Origin: Ixodes scapularis
Lineage: Eukaryota; Arthropoda; Arachnida; Ixodida; Ixodidae
Length of the DNA: 64,000 nucleotides
Direction of reading: 5' to 3'
Assembly (NCBI RefSeq): GCF_016920785.2
Contig: NW_024609857.1
Coordinates: 70,058,252 to 70,122,251 of the forward strand
Shown: positions 21,538 through 31,978 of the stretch, piece by piece
How positions within the stretch are numbered: position 1 is the stretch's first letter
How the letters are laid out: each line of letters starts with the position of its first letter
Position numbers and translations under genes: made by a program
Notes under the pieces: model-generated
The model's input: only the letters and a program-made list of their open reading frames with translations
The model's database searches: none
What the model was told of the DNA's origin: nothing

Positions 21538-21811
21538 GTACAAGGCGAGATGCAATGTGACGACGGAGACACAACTGCAAAGATATGCAATGTGACGACA
21601 GAGACACACTGCTCCATGTTTGCACCACCCACGCACGCCAGCCTTGCAGGTGCAGCTCGCGCCCACGATGAGTCTCGGGTGCGCTAAAAGCTGCTGTAGC
21701 AAAAAAAAAAAAAAAAAAGTGTGTTATGCACGGTTGAACCGAGAAATCAGAACAACAACAAATGAGGAGTGGAGGGGGGGTACGCGAAACCGAACCGGGT
21801 GGCACGCTCAC

Positions 21812-22039
21812 CTGAAGCCGGACGTTGTAAACAGCAGACTTCATCTGCGCGAGGCATTTCCCTACAACTTCGCTGGGAGCTGTGGAATGAAGGACTTCTT
21901 CTTTCACGCCAAACACGTGACGGCCCGCATAAAGTTGCTCCCCTAACTTCAGTGACTTTTCTTTGAAATATTCTGCGATCTCGTCAATCCTTCTGAAGCC
22001 GCAAAAGAGCACCGTCGGATCGCACGTGCGAGCCGCCAT
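21812..22039 (-). pseudogene. First exon of a SWIM/YqaJ-type transposon gene
   Basis: 76 codons from ATG at 22039 to a CAG|GTGAGC donor at 21812. The segment GEQLYAGRHV followed by VGKCLAQMKSAVYNVRL resembles the region before the SWIM zinc finger in YqaJ-nuclease genes. It parallels exon 2 of the gene at 25,904-32,973 (ERVLEAGHV). No downstream exon is present in this deleted element. Confidence 0.5.
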
Positions 22040-22420
22040 TTTCAGATGGGAACATACCAGTCGTTCTTAGGTCGACCACGGGCGGCGCTGGGGAGCGCAA
22101 GCGACGGTGGCGCCGGAGTGGCCGCCCGGAGGGTATTGCTGCAATACAATTGGCTGGTGTATAAACAGCACAGAATATTAAATGTGTTGACAGAACTTCG
22201 GTTCGTGGTGTGCGTGTTCATTTAATTTCTCTACCCCCTCGATCCCTCCCTCCCCCCCCCCCCCCCCCCCCCCCCCCCCCGTTGTCCTGCGTGTCCCGCA
22301 TTTCGCTAGAAGGAAGGTGGTCACCCTATGCCCGCCACCAAGCGGTGCAAAAGGCGGTGCATACCAGAAAGGTGTAGTAGGATCAGGCACCGACGAGCGG
22401 CGAGCGTAGAAAGGTTAAAA

Positions 22421-22453
22421 CAAAGCCAGCTAGCCGCAGAGCTAGCTGGCTTT
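22421..22453. repeat. 13-bp perfect hairpin
   Basis: AAAGCCAGCTAGC and GCTAGCTGGCTTT around a 6-base loop. Function unknown. Confidence 0.6.
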
Positions 22454-22559
22454 ACCTCTACTCAGTCTTCAAACGCTTTCGAACGCGAACGTCGATGTCC
22501 GGACACCGGCGTTCGGCGTTCGAACCCGTCCGAAGGGTAAGTAGAGAAAAAGGCCACTA

Positions 22560-23128
22560 GCATTGCGTCTACTGATCATTTCAAATAGAGATCGGTGTTC
22601 CGACGTCCGAATGTGCTCTTGTTTCTTCCTCGCCCTCGGTTTCTACCCGTGTATACTCCTTGTCACTAATTACGTGCAATACGGGCGAAGGCGTACGCCA
22701 GGTGAGGGGGAAAGGTCAAGCACCAGGAGGCTGGTCGTGAGGAGAAAAACCTCTTTGAAGGGCAACTCCGGTCCATACTTTCGATTTTGGGATTATGATT
22801 GTTTTTAGCGCAGTTAGCGTCCCTGCATTGCAAGGTTAATTTTTTTTTCTCGTTATTGTGCGTAGTTTTAAAGATATCCACGCCTCAAAGTTTTGTTTGG
22901 GGCGCGGCCAACAATACCGAAACTAGCCGCTCGAGGCCCCGGCAAATCTGGAAATCAGCCCCTGTGTGAATGTGACGTCAGGATCATTCTCGTTCAACGA
23001 GTACGCAGGCCGAGCGGCACCTACCTCTGTTGCGCTAGCCGTCTAAAGATAGGAAGTAAGCTGATTTTGTTTAAATTATGTATACCTGGTAGTTATACAG
23101 CATATGTAGCAAGAGTTAGTGCGTATAC
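22560..23128. other. Intergenic stretch, nothing recognised
   Basis: Short frames without domain content. Confidence 0.3.
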
Positions 23129-23322
23129 CCAAAAGCTAGCGACTGAAAACGCGTGAACTCGTTTGCTGCCGTACTCGGCGGCTGCCGCCGTGCGTGCGCT
23201 ATGCCGTACTCGTCGCTTGCATAGCCAAAAGCTAGCGACTGGAAAACGAGTGAACTCGTTCGGTGCCGTACTCGGCGGCTGTCGCCGTGCGTGCGGTCTT
23301 CCGTACTCGTCGCTAGCCCTAA
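23129..23322 (+). repeat. Tandem duplication of a ~97-bp unit
   Basis: Two adjacent copies share CCAAAAGCTAGCGACTG, GTGCCGTACTCGGCGGCTG and CCGTACTCGTCGCT in the same order, with a few base changes. Confidence 0.75.
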
Positions 23323-23553
23323 ATTGTCATCAGGGCTCCGTGGATGAAGCAGCGTTGCTATACGCCGCGCTGTCAGTGGCGTACAGTATTGGGGGCCCTC
23401 TCGTTTTCGTGCTGCGGGTCAGTCCCAGGCACAAAGCTTTGAGGCTCTCCGGGTTGGGCCGCGGCGCCCGAACACACGTGTGCTGAGCTGTACACGTCTG
23501 TTTTTTCGTTCTTTTTTTTCTCGCGCGCGTAAAAGCCGAAGTCCAAAGTCCAC

Positions 23554-23679
23554 TCGTCGAACAGCGTTCACCCGCAATTTCTCCGATTCCCGGTCCGTTG
23601 GAAACTTGTGAAAAATCAGCTCCAAGTTGCGCAGCGGGTTGTTTGAGCAGCCCACAACGCTACAAGCTGTACTCGGCAT
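23554..23679 (-). pseudogene. First half of another THAP domain
   Basis: 42 codons from ATG at 23679 reading TACSVVGCSNN and IFHKFPTDRESEKLR, ending VNAVRR before a GTGGAC donor at 23553. This is the start of a THAP C2CH finger (C-x4-C, then the F.FP motif). The second half is not found nearby on the minus strand. The exon end after AVRR matches the exon structure of the copy at 21,087. Confidence 0.5.
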
Positions 23680-24294
23680 CTTTCGAAGAACAGCTGGGCA
23701 GTCTTGGCCCTTGGGCGTACCGAGTCGCTCGCTAAAACGAGTCTTGGAGTCCTCACAAGCAAATAAACAAAAGGCTATACCGAAACTACACGGGCTACAT
23801 ATAAAAGCAACGGCTAAACACGCCAATCACAAGCCGAAGTAGCGGCGGTAGCGGCTCAAAGAAGCGCACTCCGCGCAACACCCGGACCCGAAGAAAAAAA
23901 AAAGAACGATACTGACGTCACGGCCCAATGTTGCTTTAGCGATCGGCAATCCGCTGGCCGCCCGCTAAGGAGCAGCGGCTCGCGGAGGGTTGCATTTTTA
24001 TTATCGGCGTTAGTTGAGAATGCGGCGTCCCCCGGACGTAATTTCTTGGCTGAGGTCATATTTTGTGTCACTACAGCGATTCCAGTAATTTATTTCATTT
24101 TGAGTTTTGGCCGGAGTTGCCCTTTAAAGGGGTCATGAAACGACTTTTCAACTTTTTTCTTCTTAGCTTTCCTCCTGAACTCACAAATCTCGCATCAGAA
24201 ATCCAAAGAGTTCAAGAAGACGGAAAGGACGGACTCCCCTCTTGCTCGGACCATCGTTTGTGTACCCGGACACCGCCATTCTCCCTTTGAAAGA

Positions 24295-25290
24295 CTATAC
24301 TTCGTTTCAGCTTCCGTCCGAGGGCAGCCAAAGGCTGAGGGCCGGTTCGAAACATCGAGAATAGCATTCCTACGCACCACAAAGTAGTCCGCAAAACCAT
24401 TTTTTTAAAATAACTATTTTGTGCGTAAACATTCCACAATATTCCAGATGTGTACTGCTCAGAATGATTCGCAACTAAAGGAATTAAATTTCTGAAGTTT
24501 ATGTTTTTATTAATTTTTGTAAATGCATGCGGTTTGGTGAAAACACGTAAATCCGCTAGCAACACGGCTGCAGCGGCGCCAGCGCTCGGTTTTCCTGTGT
24601 GATTTCGTTTCCGTAATGGCCGAATCGTGTGCTTCGCTGCTTTCCTGGCTTTCCTCACCGGTCGCTTCAAAACGACCTTTCGCGAAGGCATGTTTGGGCG
24701 TCAGGTGCGAGAGGTCGTGATGAATGTCTACTTTGAAATTCGGCAGGAGACCCGGGCCGCGTCGTACCACGAATGCGTTGTAAACAAGAAAAGCGTCCGG
24801 GCCACTACAATTCACTGATACACGGCGAAATCTGGGCTCCCCTTTACTTGCCGATCACATTGAACACCGAGATGCTGGTGGAAAGAACTGCGCCTCGGGC
24901 CCTGGTATATCCAGACAATTCAAGGAAGCATCAACGGCCGGGTCATCGGGCACCTTGCAGTGTGTACATACATCTCGAAACTATGCCGAAATGCCAAACA
25001 GGTGGAAAGCTCGGACACAGACGCCAGCGGCAAGCCTACGTACTGACATCCCCTGTGACTAAATTTCAGAACGTGAAAGGACACTTTTTAAACCTGTAGA
25101 AGACGATACTGTTGATACACCCGCGTAACGGATGAAATACTCGGCAAGCGCGGGCGGCGCGGACGACCAGCGGCGCAGCGGAGTGATACAGAAGTGCAGG
25201 CGGGATCACGTGACCTATTGCCGGCGTGTGATTGGCTCCGGCCACACGTAGCTTTGGCTGCGCTCGGACGGAAGCTGAAACGAAGTATAG
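24295..25290. repeat. Inverted repeat arms of ~40 bp, 0.9 kb apart
   Basis: The arm at about 24295-24334 (CTATACTTCGTTTCAGCTTC onward) and the reverse complement of 25250-25290 agree over about 40 bases with two mismatches. The enclosed sequence has no recognised gene. Could be subterminal repeats of a DNA transposon. Confidence 0.6.
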
Positions 25291-25603
25291 CCCGTCGCTC
25301 AAAACTCGGACAAAAATTGCTTTCCCTACCCCGTTCACCCCTAAGCTGACAGTGCTGTGGAAGCTACGCGCTCCTTGGGCCAGCCACACTTTTGCCATGT
25401 GATCATGCTCCCTCGAGCATAGAGAACTAGGTCAGGTGATGAAAGGAAGGCGGCTGATTGGTCCGCCAAGCGCATAGCTTCCATCGCACTATCACCTTAG
25501 GAGTGGAGGGAATAAGTGGGATCCGGTATCGTACGCGCTTTGGGTACAGCGGATGTATTAGCCCCGAGAACATGACGTGGCGCCACCTAACGGGCCTATC
25601 GTC

Positions 25604-25629
25604 GTGACGTAGGATAGGGGATCACGTGA
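25604..25629 (+). repeat. Left terminal inverted repeat of the ISL2EU-type element
   Basis: 26 bases identical to the reverse complement of 35619-35644. Contains a CACGTG palindrome. A partial look-alike (GGGATCACGTGACC) occurs at about 25203-25216, outside the element. Confidence 0.85.
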
Positions 25630-26299
25630 CCGTTTTTGCGCTCAGTGTGTAGGGTGCAGTGTCTCGGTCTTCGCTTTTTTCTATTAGTACGAGTGTTTAA
25701 GGTTTATTCTAACCCATTTTTTCGTTTTTGTACTCGATCCGGTCAAGCTCCTAAGTCGGCTACCGTACAACTGCTTCTGGGTAGCCGGTGAGCCTGTTGC
25801 AGGCTAGCAGGAAACCGGTCGCTGCAGGGAAGCGCGGCGGCGTAGACTAGACTAGACGGTACGGGCCAATTTGTCGTTTTCGGCGGCTGTATCGGGCACC
25901 GCGATGGATGCGGATCATGTGCGACCTACCGTTGAAGGTAAGCGAACCTTTTTTTTAGCTTCTATTTGTCCGGGCAGCCCGTTAAAACTGTGTACCCCTT
26001 TTCAGTTGTGCTGCCTGTAAGAAGCATCAACGCGTTCGTGAACAAGGCCCACGAAACATCCCGGCTGTTGCTCGAGGGCGAACGAGTTCTTGAAGCGGGA
26101 CATGTCTTCTCCTGCAGTATCAAGAAGGTGGATAAGGACTGCTACACGTTCATTGGATTCGTCCTCCAGACGTCGGCACTGACTTCGGACCCGCACGAGC
26201 TGGAGATAGCACTGAATGGAAGAAACGTCGGTGACACATCGTGCTCCTGCTAAGCAGGGTAAAGGAACATGCCGTGTATCATTACTCGGTTGAGTTGTA

Positions 26300-27353
26300 T
26301 GTATTTATCGGCCGGCGTGTTGTGAAGTCGATCGAGGAGCTCGCGGCTCGAGCCGGGAACCGAACAATTTGCGATAACCGGCGAAGCGCTGCGCCTTGTT
26401 TACGAAATACGATCGGGCTTCACTCGTTGTTCGGTTCTCCTGGGACTATTTGGCGACCGTCGGCAAAAGAAAACTCTACTGGGACACAGTTTCTGTGACC
26501 TTTCCATCACCTTTGTATAGGCCGCCGCCAGTACCCGACGGCACAGCAGGACTTTTCAAGCTCGTGCGCCGTCTCCCTGTCTCTGCGGCCAGCAAGGACT
26601 TTTTTGTGCGCATGCATCTGGAGGTGCTTCCAGTCAAAACATGGCTGCACCGGAGGGGGATTTTTGTGCCCTGGTCGCTCAACTGCGACCTCTGCGGTGC
26701 CACCGAGACCATCCCACACGTCCTCGTCGAGTGCTCGAACGCCTACCTGTTCTGGGACGAGATGAGGACGATTTTCAACCTAAGAACGGCTTTCGACGTA
26801 GAGTGGGTTAACCTCAAGTATCTGGCTCTAGGCGGCAGGGAGACGGCGGAGGTGACCTATGTGTTGGTGCTACTAGGACTGCACGCCATCTGGCAATCGC
26901 GCACTGCGATGGTGCAATGCCACATAGACGCACGCCCAACCTGGGACTACTTCGTGGCCAAGCTGGACTGGGTGATATCACTGATTGACAGGGGGACAAG
27001 CACAGCGACCGACGAGTGGCGGTGCGTGGAAAGACAGCTGGAGGCCGGGGGTATCCGCCGTAGGCACCGGCCTCAGCGTGGTGGGGTTTGGCGGCTACCT
27101 CGCGAGAACCAGTGCGGGGAAGCTGAGTGAGGGGCGCGCTGCGCAGGGGCGCCCTGTTGTGTTGTAAATACGTCATGCCCATGCCCATATAACGTATCTT
27201 TCCTCTGTTTTTGCTCGGGCCAGTGACGGTCAAGTTCGTTCTGCTTTGTAAGTCTATCTGTTCAACTGTTGTGCAAACCACCTGCGAGTGGAAATCAAAT
27301 CATCTGTAAATAATATGTAAATAAATGTGTTTTTTAGGAAAAAAAAAAAAAAA
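26300..27353 (+). mobile_element. Tx1/L1-like LINE 3' end, 5'-truncated, in intron 2
   Basis: The frame 26378-27130 encodes a LINE ORF2 C-terminus: a conserved RKLYWD, a long alpha-helical part, and the reverse-transcriptase zinc-binding motif (LNCDLCG..IPHVLVECSNAYLFWDEM, given here in parts). A 3' UTR, AATAAA at about 27320 and a run of 15 A's follow. The 5' junction lies between 26260 and 26378 and is not resolved. No target duplication is found. RT and endonuclease are missing. Confidence 0.75.
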
Positions 27354-27354
27354 T

Positions 27355-27440
27355 TCCCGTGGTGCAGAGGTTAGGTGCGCGCTTCGTGAGGCGCCTGTCG
27401 CGAGTTCAACTCCGCGCGTCCGTCTTTTTTTTTTTTTTTT
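27355..27440 (+). other. tRNA-like sequence with A and B boxes and T-run
   Basis: Starts directly after the LINE poly-A tail. It has an exact A box (TGGTGCAGAGG), an exact B box (GTTCAACTC) and a T-run from 27424 that would stop Pol III. Acceptor stems do not pair, so this is a tRNA-derived or SINE-head sequence rather than a tRNA gene. Confidence 0.6.
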
Positions 27441-28261
27441 TCTTTTTTTAGTTTTTTGAGTACCCGTCTTTTATTTTTTCTGCAATGTCGGAATTTTTTA
27501 GTTACGAGTATTAAACCTTGTGGATAACATTTAATTCATAAACTAATATCCGATCATCCAAAGGCCAATGGCAGTTTGTGTACAGCATTGCTGTTTTTCT
27601 TTCTTCTGTCAAAAAAGATTATGCAAATATTCCTGTAGCTAGGTCCATTAGAGTTGTAGAATAGTTTTCTTTCGGCCCCTACATAGTAAGCAGATGCGCT
27701 ACAAAAAGAAAAATATTACATGCAAATACGAGTGCAGCTGCCCTCGTATCAGCAACCTTTAAACTAAAATCAATGGAGCCACATACCATTCTCACATTTA
27801 TGCAGCTGCTGGTTGCTTAGATACCACTAAGCTGCGAGTGATTTTCACGTTAAAATAGTCGGTGAAATTTTATGTCATGCTATTCTCTGTAGATTACTCT
27901 TTCAAGTCTATTAACACTCAGCTCTACTGGCATTGCATACTGCCAACTTGTACATGCACTTTTAATCTCATTCAAATAATATTGAAGTTGCATGAGAAAG
28001 GTACTGCTAGAGGGTGAGACTGTTCACATTTTATGACTGATATTGGATATGCTGTTTAATTGCAAGCTAAGAACATTGCCATTTTGCAGGAACTACAAGT
28101 GTAAGCACGTTGTGGCAATGTTGCTACATATCAACGCCAAGAGGAACTTCAACGTACTGGCGTCCCCAGACTTGCCACAAAAGTGGGGGAAGGGGCAGAA
28201 GAGAGCGGTCGGGGAGAAGTATGCTCCGAGGAAGATCGTCAACCTCCCGGGTCTTGAAAAA

Positions 28262-29497
28262 GTGAGCTATGAAACTTCTATTCATGCACAGCGCTTTTAC
28301 TAGACCTTGTGCATACCATAAAGCTCCCTCTGCCAGCGCCAAATGAAATCACGGGAAAGGGCTGTACAAGACCCGCATATAAACGCTTCTTCTGCCCTGA
28401 CCTGTGCTAACGGAACTTGACCATCAGTGTGTCACGGTATAGGTACGCCGAGAGCACACAGGATGCTCCTTCATTTTCTTGTGTGCTTACATGACCTTGT
28501 GGGATTCTCACTAACGATGTAGTGCATATGTTGCGTCAGCCTGAGTTAGCAAATCAAATGAAGACAGTGATGTGTATGCTGGGCCAGTTGTGCGAAACTG
28601 TGCCAAGGGGCTAACCCTGCTACGTCCTGCTACATTTGCCAAAATATGGGTAGTCTGCACCAAGCCTGTGCCAAAGCACCAGTTTCGGTCGCCTTTCAAA
28701 AACGAAACTAAACTGAGAACCGTAATTGAGCATGCGTGACTTAGGTGGCGCAAGAAACCGCCCAACACTAAGTACCCCGCATCAATCATCCGTCCGATCA
28801 CCCCCACCCCTTGCATGGCTTTTCCCGCCGTCTCAGGTTTTGCGCTCTCATGTCATCTCGGGGCTCTTGTCTGGTGGTCTCGTCTCGCGCCTTTTTCAAT
28901 TTTTTTCAACGATACACACGGGCGTGTGCGGATGCTCTGACGTTAGTGTGCCGGCCATGCCGTCATGCTGTGGAACAAAACCAATTTTTTTTTTTTTGCG
29001 CGGCAAGAGTTGCTTTGTGAGCTGAAGCACTAGCACAACCACAGTCACCGTGGTCGTGCAGTGTAACGGGTTGCCGTCCCCACGTCGCTACAAATATGGC
29101 GCTTTCTAAACTGAAACATAGTTACTGCTGCGTGTTCATCAACATTCGTGCTCTCGTTTAAATCATATGGCACTACCAAAATCCCCCTTTTCAAAAACTG
29201 CTTGTCGATTACATAGGTTTCTCTCGGTGGGCTTTCTTTTTCGAGAGGGACCCCGATACGTAAAAAATCTGCCGCGAAAGAGAGTTAGTGACGAGAAGTG
29301 AGCAAAGGAGGCAATGTCTGCAAGCTGAACCCGCAGAGTGTGCTTGTTTGCCACGAGTTCAGTCGTTGGACAAAGCGCTCCAAAAACTTTTTGACCCTGG
29401 CTCGCGATGCCATATATCGATGCACTCAGGTTCTTTTTTTCTAAGTGTTTAGCTTGTACCTCGCCTGCCGGCCTGGCAAGCGCACACCGCTGGACTG

Positions 29498-29520
<23 letters not shown>
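28262..29520. other. Left part of intron 3 of the nuclease gene
   Basis: No gene or named repeat seen. A T-run of about 27 bases at 29499-29525 borders repeat R copy B. Confidence 0.4.
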
Positions 29521-29525
<5 letters not shown>

Positions 29526-29528
<3 letters not shown>

Positions 29529-30010
29529 GCGCTGCTCTTAGGGGCCCGTTTCCAGCCTGAGCGGCGTCGGCGTCGCCGTTGGCGTCGCCGTCGGCGTAAC
29601 CGCGCCCCTCCCTCTCCTCCTCCTCCCCCTCCTCCTCCTCCCCTCCTCCCCTCCTCCTCCTCCCCCTCCTTCTCCTCCTCCTCCCCTCATTGTGTAGTAT
29701 GGTCCGGGCGGGTCATGTGACCTCGGGGGGAGGGGGTCACATGACCCGTTTCCAGCCTGTGCGGCGTCGGCGTCGGCGTTGGCGTCGGCGTCGCCCCTCC
29801 CCCTCCTCCTCCTCCCCTCCGCTCCTCCTCCTCCCCCCTCCTCCCCCGCCCGGTAAAGGTGGTAAAGGAGAGGGAGGGGGAGCAGGAGGGGAGGAGGACT
29901 AGCAGGCATGATCACGAGGGAGGAGGAGGAATATACCCTCCACTCCTCCTCCTCAAGAGCTGCGCTCCAATTCGGCGTTACAGGAAGTTGTAAACGGCTT
30001 TCACTTTTTT
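29526..30010 (-). mobile_element. Dispersed repeat family R, copy B (GC-rich core)
   Basis: Same ends as 19517-20180 in reverse orientation: AGAGCGCTGCTCTTAGGGGC on the left, and CTCAAGAGCTGCGCTCC.. GTTGTAAACGGCTTTC on the right. The core holds GGCGTCGGCGTC repeats and C/T-rich CCTCCTCC tracts, with GTTTCCAGCCTGNGCGGCGT twice (29548 and 29748). Long frames through it are low-complexity and not genes. Confidence 0.6.
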
Positions 30011-31108
30011 GTTGTATGCTAGGCAGTTGCATTTTGCATACAATTTTGGGATCCAGTAGGCGACAGAGCGGAGTGACATGATTTCGGTTTCGACCAAACA
30101 GCCATTGTCTCCGCTTGCACAACGAAGCACGCGCAACTGCAAGCCTGCCAATGTTGCCCTTACATGCATGCGAACATGGTTGCATGAAAGAGGCACTAGC
30201 CGGGACGCTTGCAATCCATTGTTTTACGTTTGCTTAATTTTGGCGAAATTTTGCTTTATATTTTCAGGTTGAAGGGGATCCGGTCCTGCTTCCTAAAGGC
30301 GATATCCTGGGACGACTACTGGAGGGACTGACTTATAGGTCAGCTGCCCTGCGGCACACCGAAGAAATCCGTCCTCTTGGTTGGTTCATGAACTGCATTT
30401 CCTCTTTCTCTTTCCTATTGTCTTTGCTACAGTTGGTTTTGGCTGTTTGTTGGTCATTCTTAAGAGACTTTATGAATCGATTCTCTCAGTATCCGACGAA
30501 CATCAGTGGTGGCATGCCTCACACGGGATAGAAGCTGTGCTCAGTACAGACCATGCAGGATGTTTGGATCACAGCAGAAAAAAACCCAAGATAAATGTAC
30601 ACTCTTGTGTATATTTATCTGTGTAGAATTTTTGTGTACATTGAAACCCTAGATAAATGTACACCACTTAGATCGGTGGCTGTGATAAATTGACACAGCT
30701 GTGAGCAGTACGCTCAATGGATGGGGACTCCAACCTTAATATGTTTACATTCTGAATTGTGCATGCCTGACTCACAAAAGTTACAGAGCTGATAATAAAA
30801 CGTACAGGTACTAGGTTGTGAAGGCATGGCGATTGCGCCATATATATATTAGATTTGAGTGGAAGCACTAATATCCAATATGTCGTAACAGTTGACTGCA
30901 AAGGAAAGAAAAAAATGTCAAGCGAACCAGAAAAGCAACCAGAAATGTTCCTTAGTACAATATGTTTAAAGTGGCTGAGGCTTAAGTCTAGTTGAGCAAT
31001 GTGCACTGTCATCCTGCCATAGGCAGATTTCTACAAAAAACCAGATTGCCAGGTGCAGGTGACTTTCCTGGCCCACAACTCTAAACTGAAAGTGCGCCTG
31101 CAGCACCA

Positions 31109-31145
31109 TCACCAATTAAGTATGCCACTATATGCTTAATTGGTG
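31109..31145. repeat. Hairpin at the mariner left border
   Basis: CACCAATTAAG and CTTAATTGGTG are inverted around a short centre, directly before the TA at the mariner left end. Confidence 0.5.
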
Positions 31146-31978
31146 TACAAGGTCTGTTTAAGAAGTATCCTACCTGAATTAGTACCGTGGAAACAAATGA
31201 AGCGCGGATAGCTTTATCTGGTGGGGAGGCAGAGGGAACGTTAATGTGCATGCAAGAATTTTATCAGACCCCCAAAAAATGTGAGTCGCAGGCAGTTAGC
31301 CTCGGAGTGATGACGTGTAGTTAGTGCTCGTCGTTAATGTTTTTTTTTGTTTGTTTTTTTGCAACATGACAAAATAGTTTGAGTGAGAGGTATTGCATCA
31401 AATTTTGATTCAAGCTTGCTCACACTCAAGTGGAAACAATTCGAAATATTCAGCAGGAGTTCGAGGACGATGCCATGGGCATTAAAAAAACATTAAGGTT
31501 TGGTACAACCAGATCAAAGATGACTGCATGTCAGTGGAGAGAGACGCGCTTTCAGGAAGGCCTTCAACAAGCCGAAATAATCTGGTGATTAACCAACTTC
31601 GTGCAATCGTGCCGAAGTTTCTCACGATGGAGCTGCATCATGACAATGCACCAGCTCATTCCTTGCGTCTGAGTTTTTTTGGCCAAAACAGGCTTCCTAC
31701 TGTCTCAACATAACTCCATGTGATTTCTGGCTCTTCCCTACGATGAAAATGCCGCTGAAAGGAACCCCTATTCGAGTTACGGAAAAAAACGACGAGCAGT
31801 GACTACAATTCCTCACTCGGAGGCTGACTGAAAACAACTCACATTTTCATCGGGCCTGATAAAATTCACACATACACATTAATGTTCCCTCCACTTCTCT
31901 AACCAGAAGATGCTGTCTGCACTTCATTTGTTTATGCAGAACAAATTTAGGTCTGATACTTTTTTAATGGCCCTCGTA
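31146..31978 (+). mobile_element. Mariner element, internally deleted, in intron 4
   Basis: TA at 31146-31147 and 31977-31978 flank imperfect inverted ends (CAAGGTCTGTTTAAGAAGTA and CGAGGGCCATTAAAAAAGTA read inward). The interior carries mariner transposase pieces in several frames: SVERDALSGRPSTS (the linker before the catalytic domain), HHDNAPAHS (second catalytic Asp) and PCDFWLFP (region of the third Asp). About 830 bases against the usual 1.3 kb, so part of the catalytic domain is lost. Confidence 0.85.

Larger units (their letters stand above)
20931..22135. mobile_element. Internally deleted THAP/SWIM (ISL2EU-like) transposon nested in the hAT element
   Basis: CTCCGGGCG ends are inverted, with TA at each side. 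Inside, a THAP-domain exon on the plus strand faces a SWIM/YqaJ-type first exon on the minus strand. This is the same convergent layout as the full element at 25,604-35,644, but with almost everything between the first exons missing. Assignment to the same superfamily is inferred from this layout. Confidence 0.5.
20307..22328. mobile_element. hAT-like non-autonomous element with 8-bp target duplication
   Basis: The left end TAAGGTGACCACC and the right end GGTGGTCACCCTA are inverted. TGCCCGCC flanks both sides (20299-20306 and 22329-22336), the 8-bp duplication of hAT elements. Subterminal GTCCCGC repeats occur on both ends (20330-20410 and 22288-22310), as in the widespread GGTGACCA..GTCCCG hAT group. 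It contains another element at 20931-22135 and a C-run at 22252-22280. Confidence 0.75.

Noticed and set aside
27355..27440. Functional tRNA gene
   Set aside because: Acceptor and T stems do not pair properly despite good A and B boxes and a T-run.
29538..30185. Long open frames over 29.5-30.2 kb
   Set aside because: Low-complexity Arg/Gly/Pro translation of GGC/CCT repeats in repeat R copy B.
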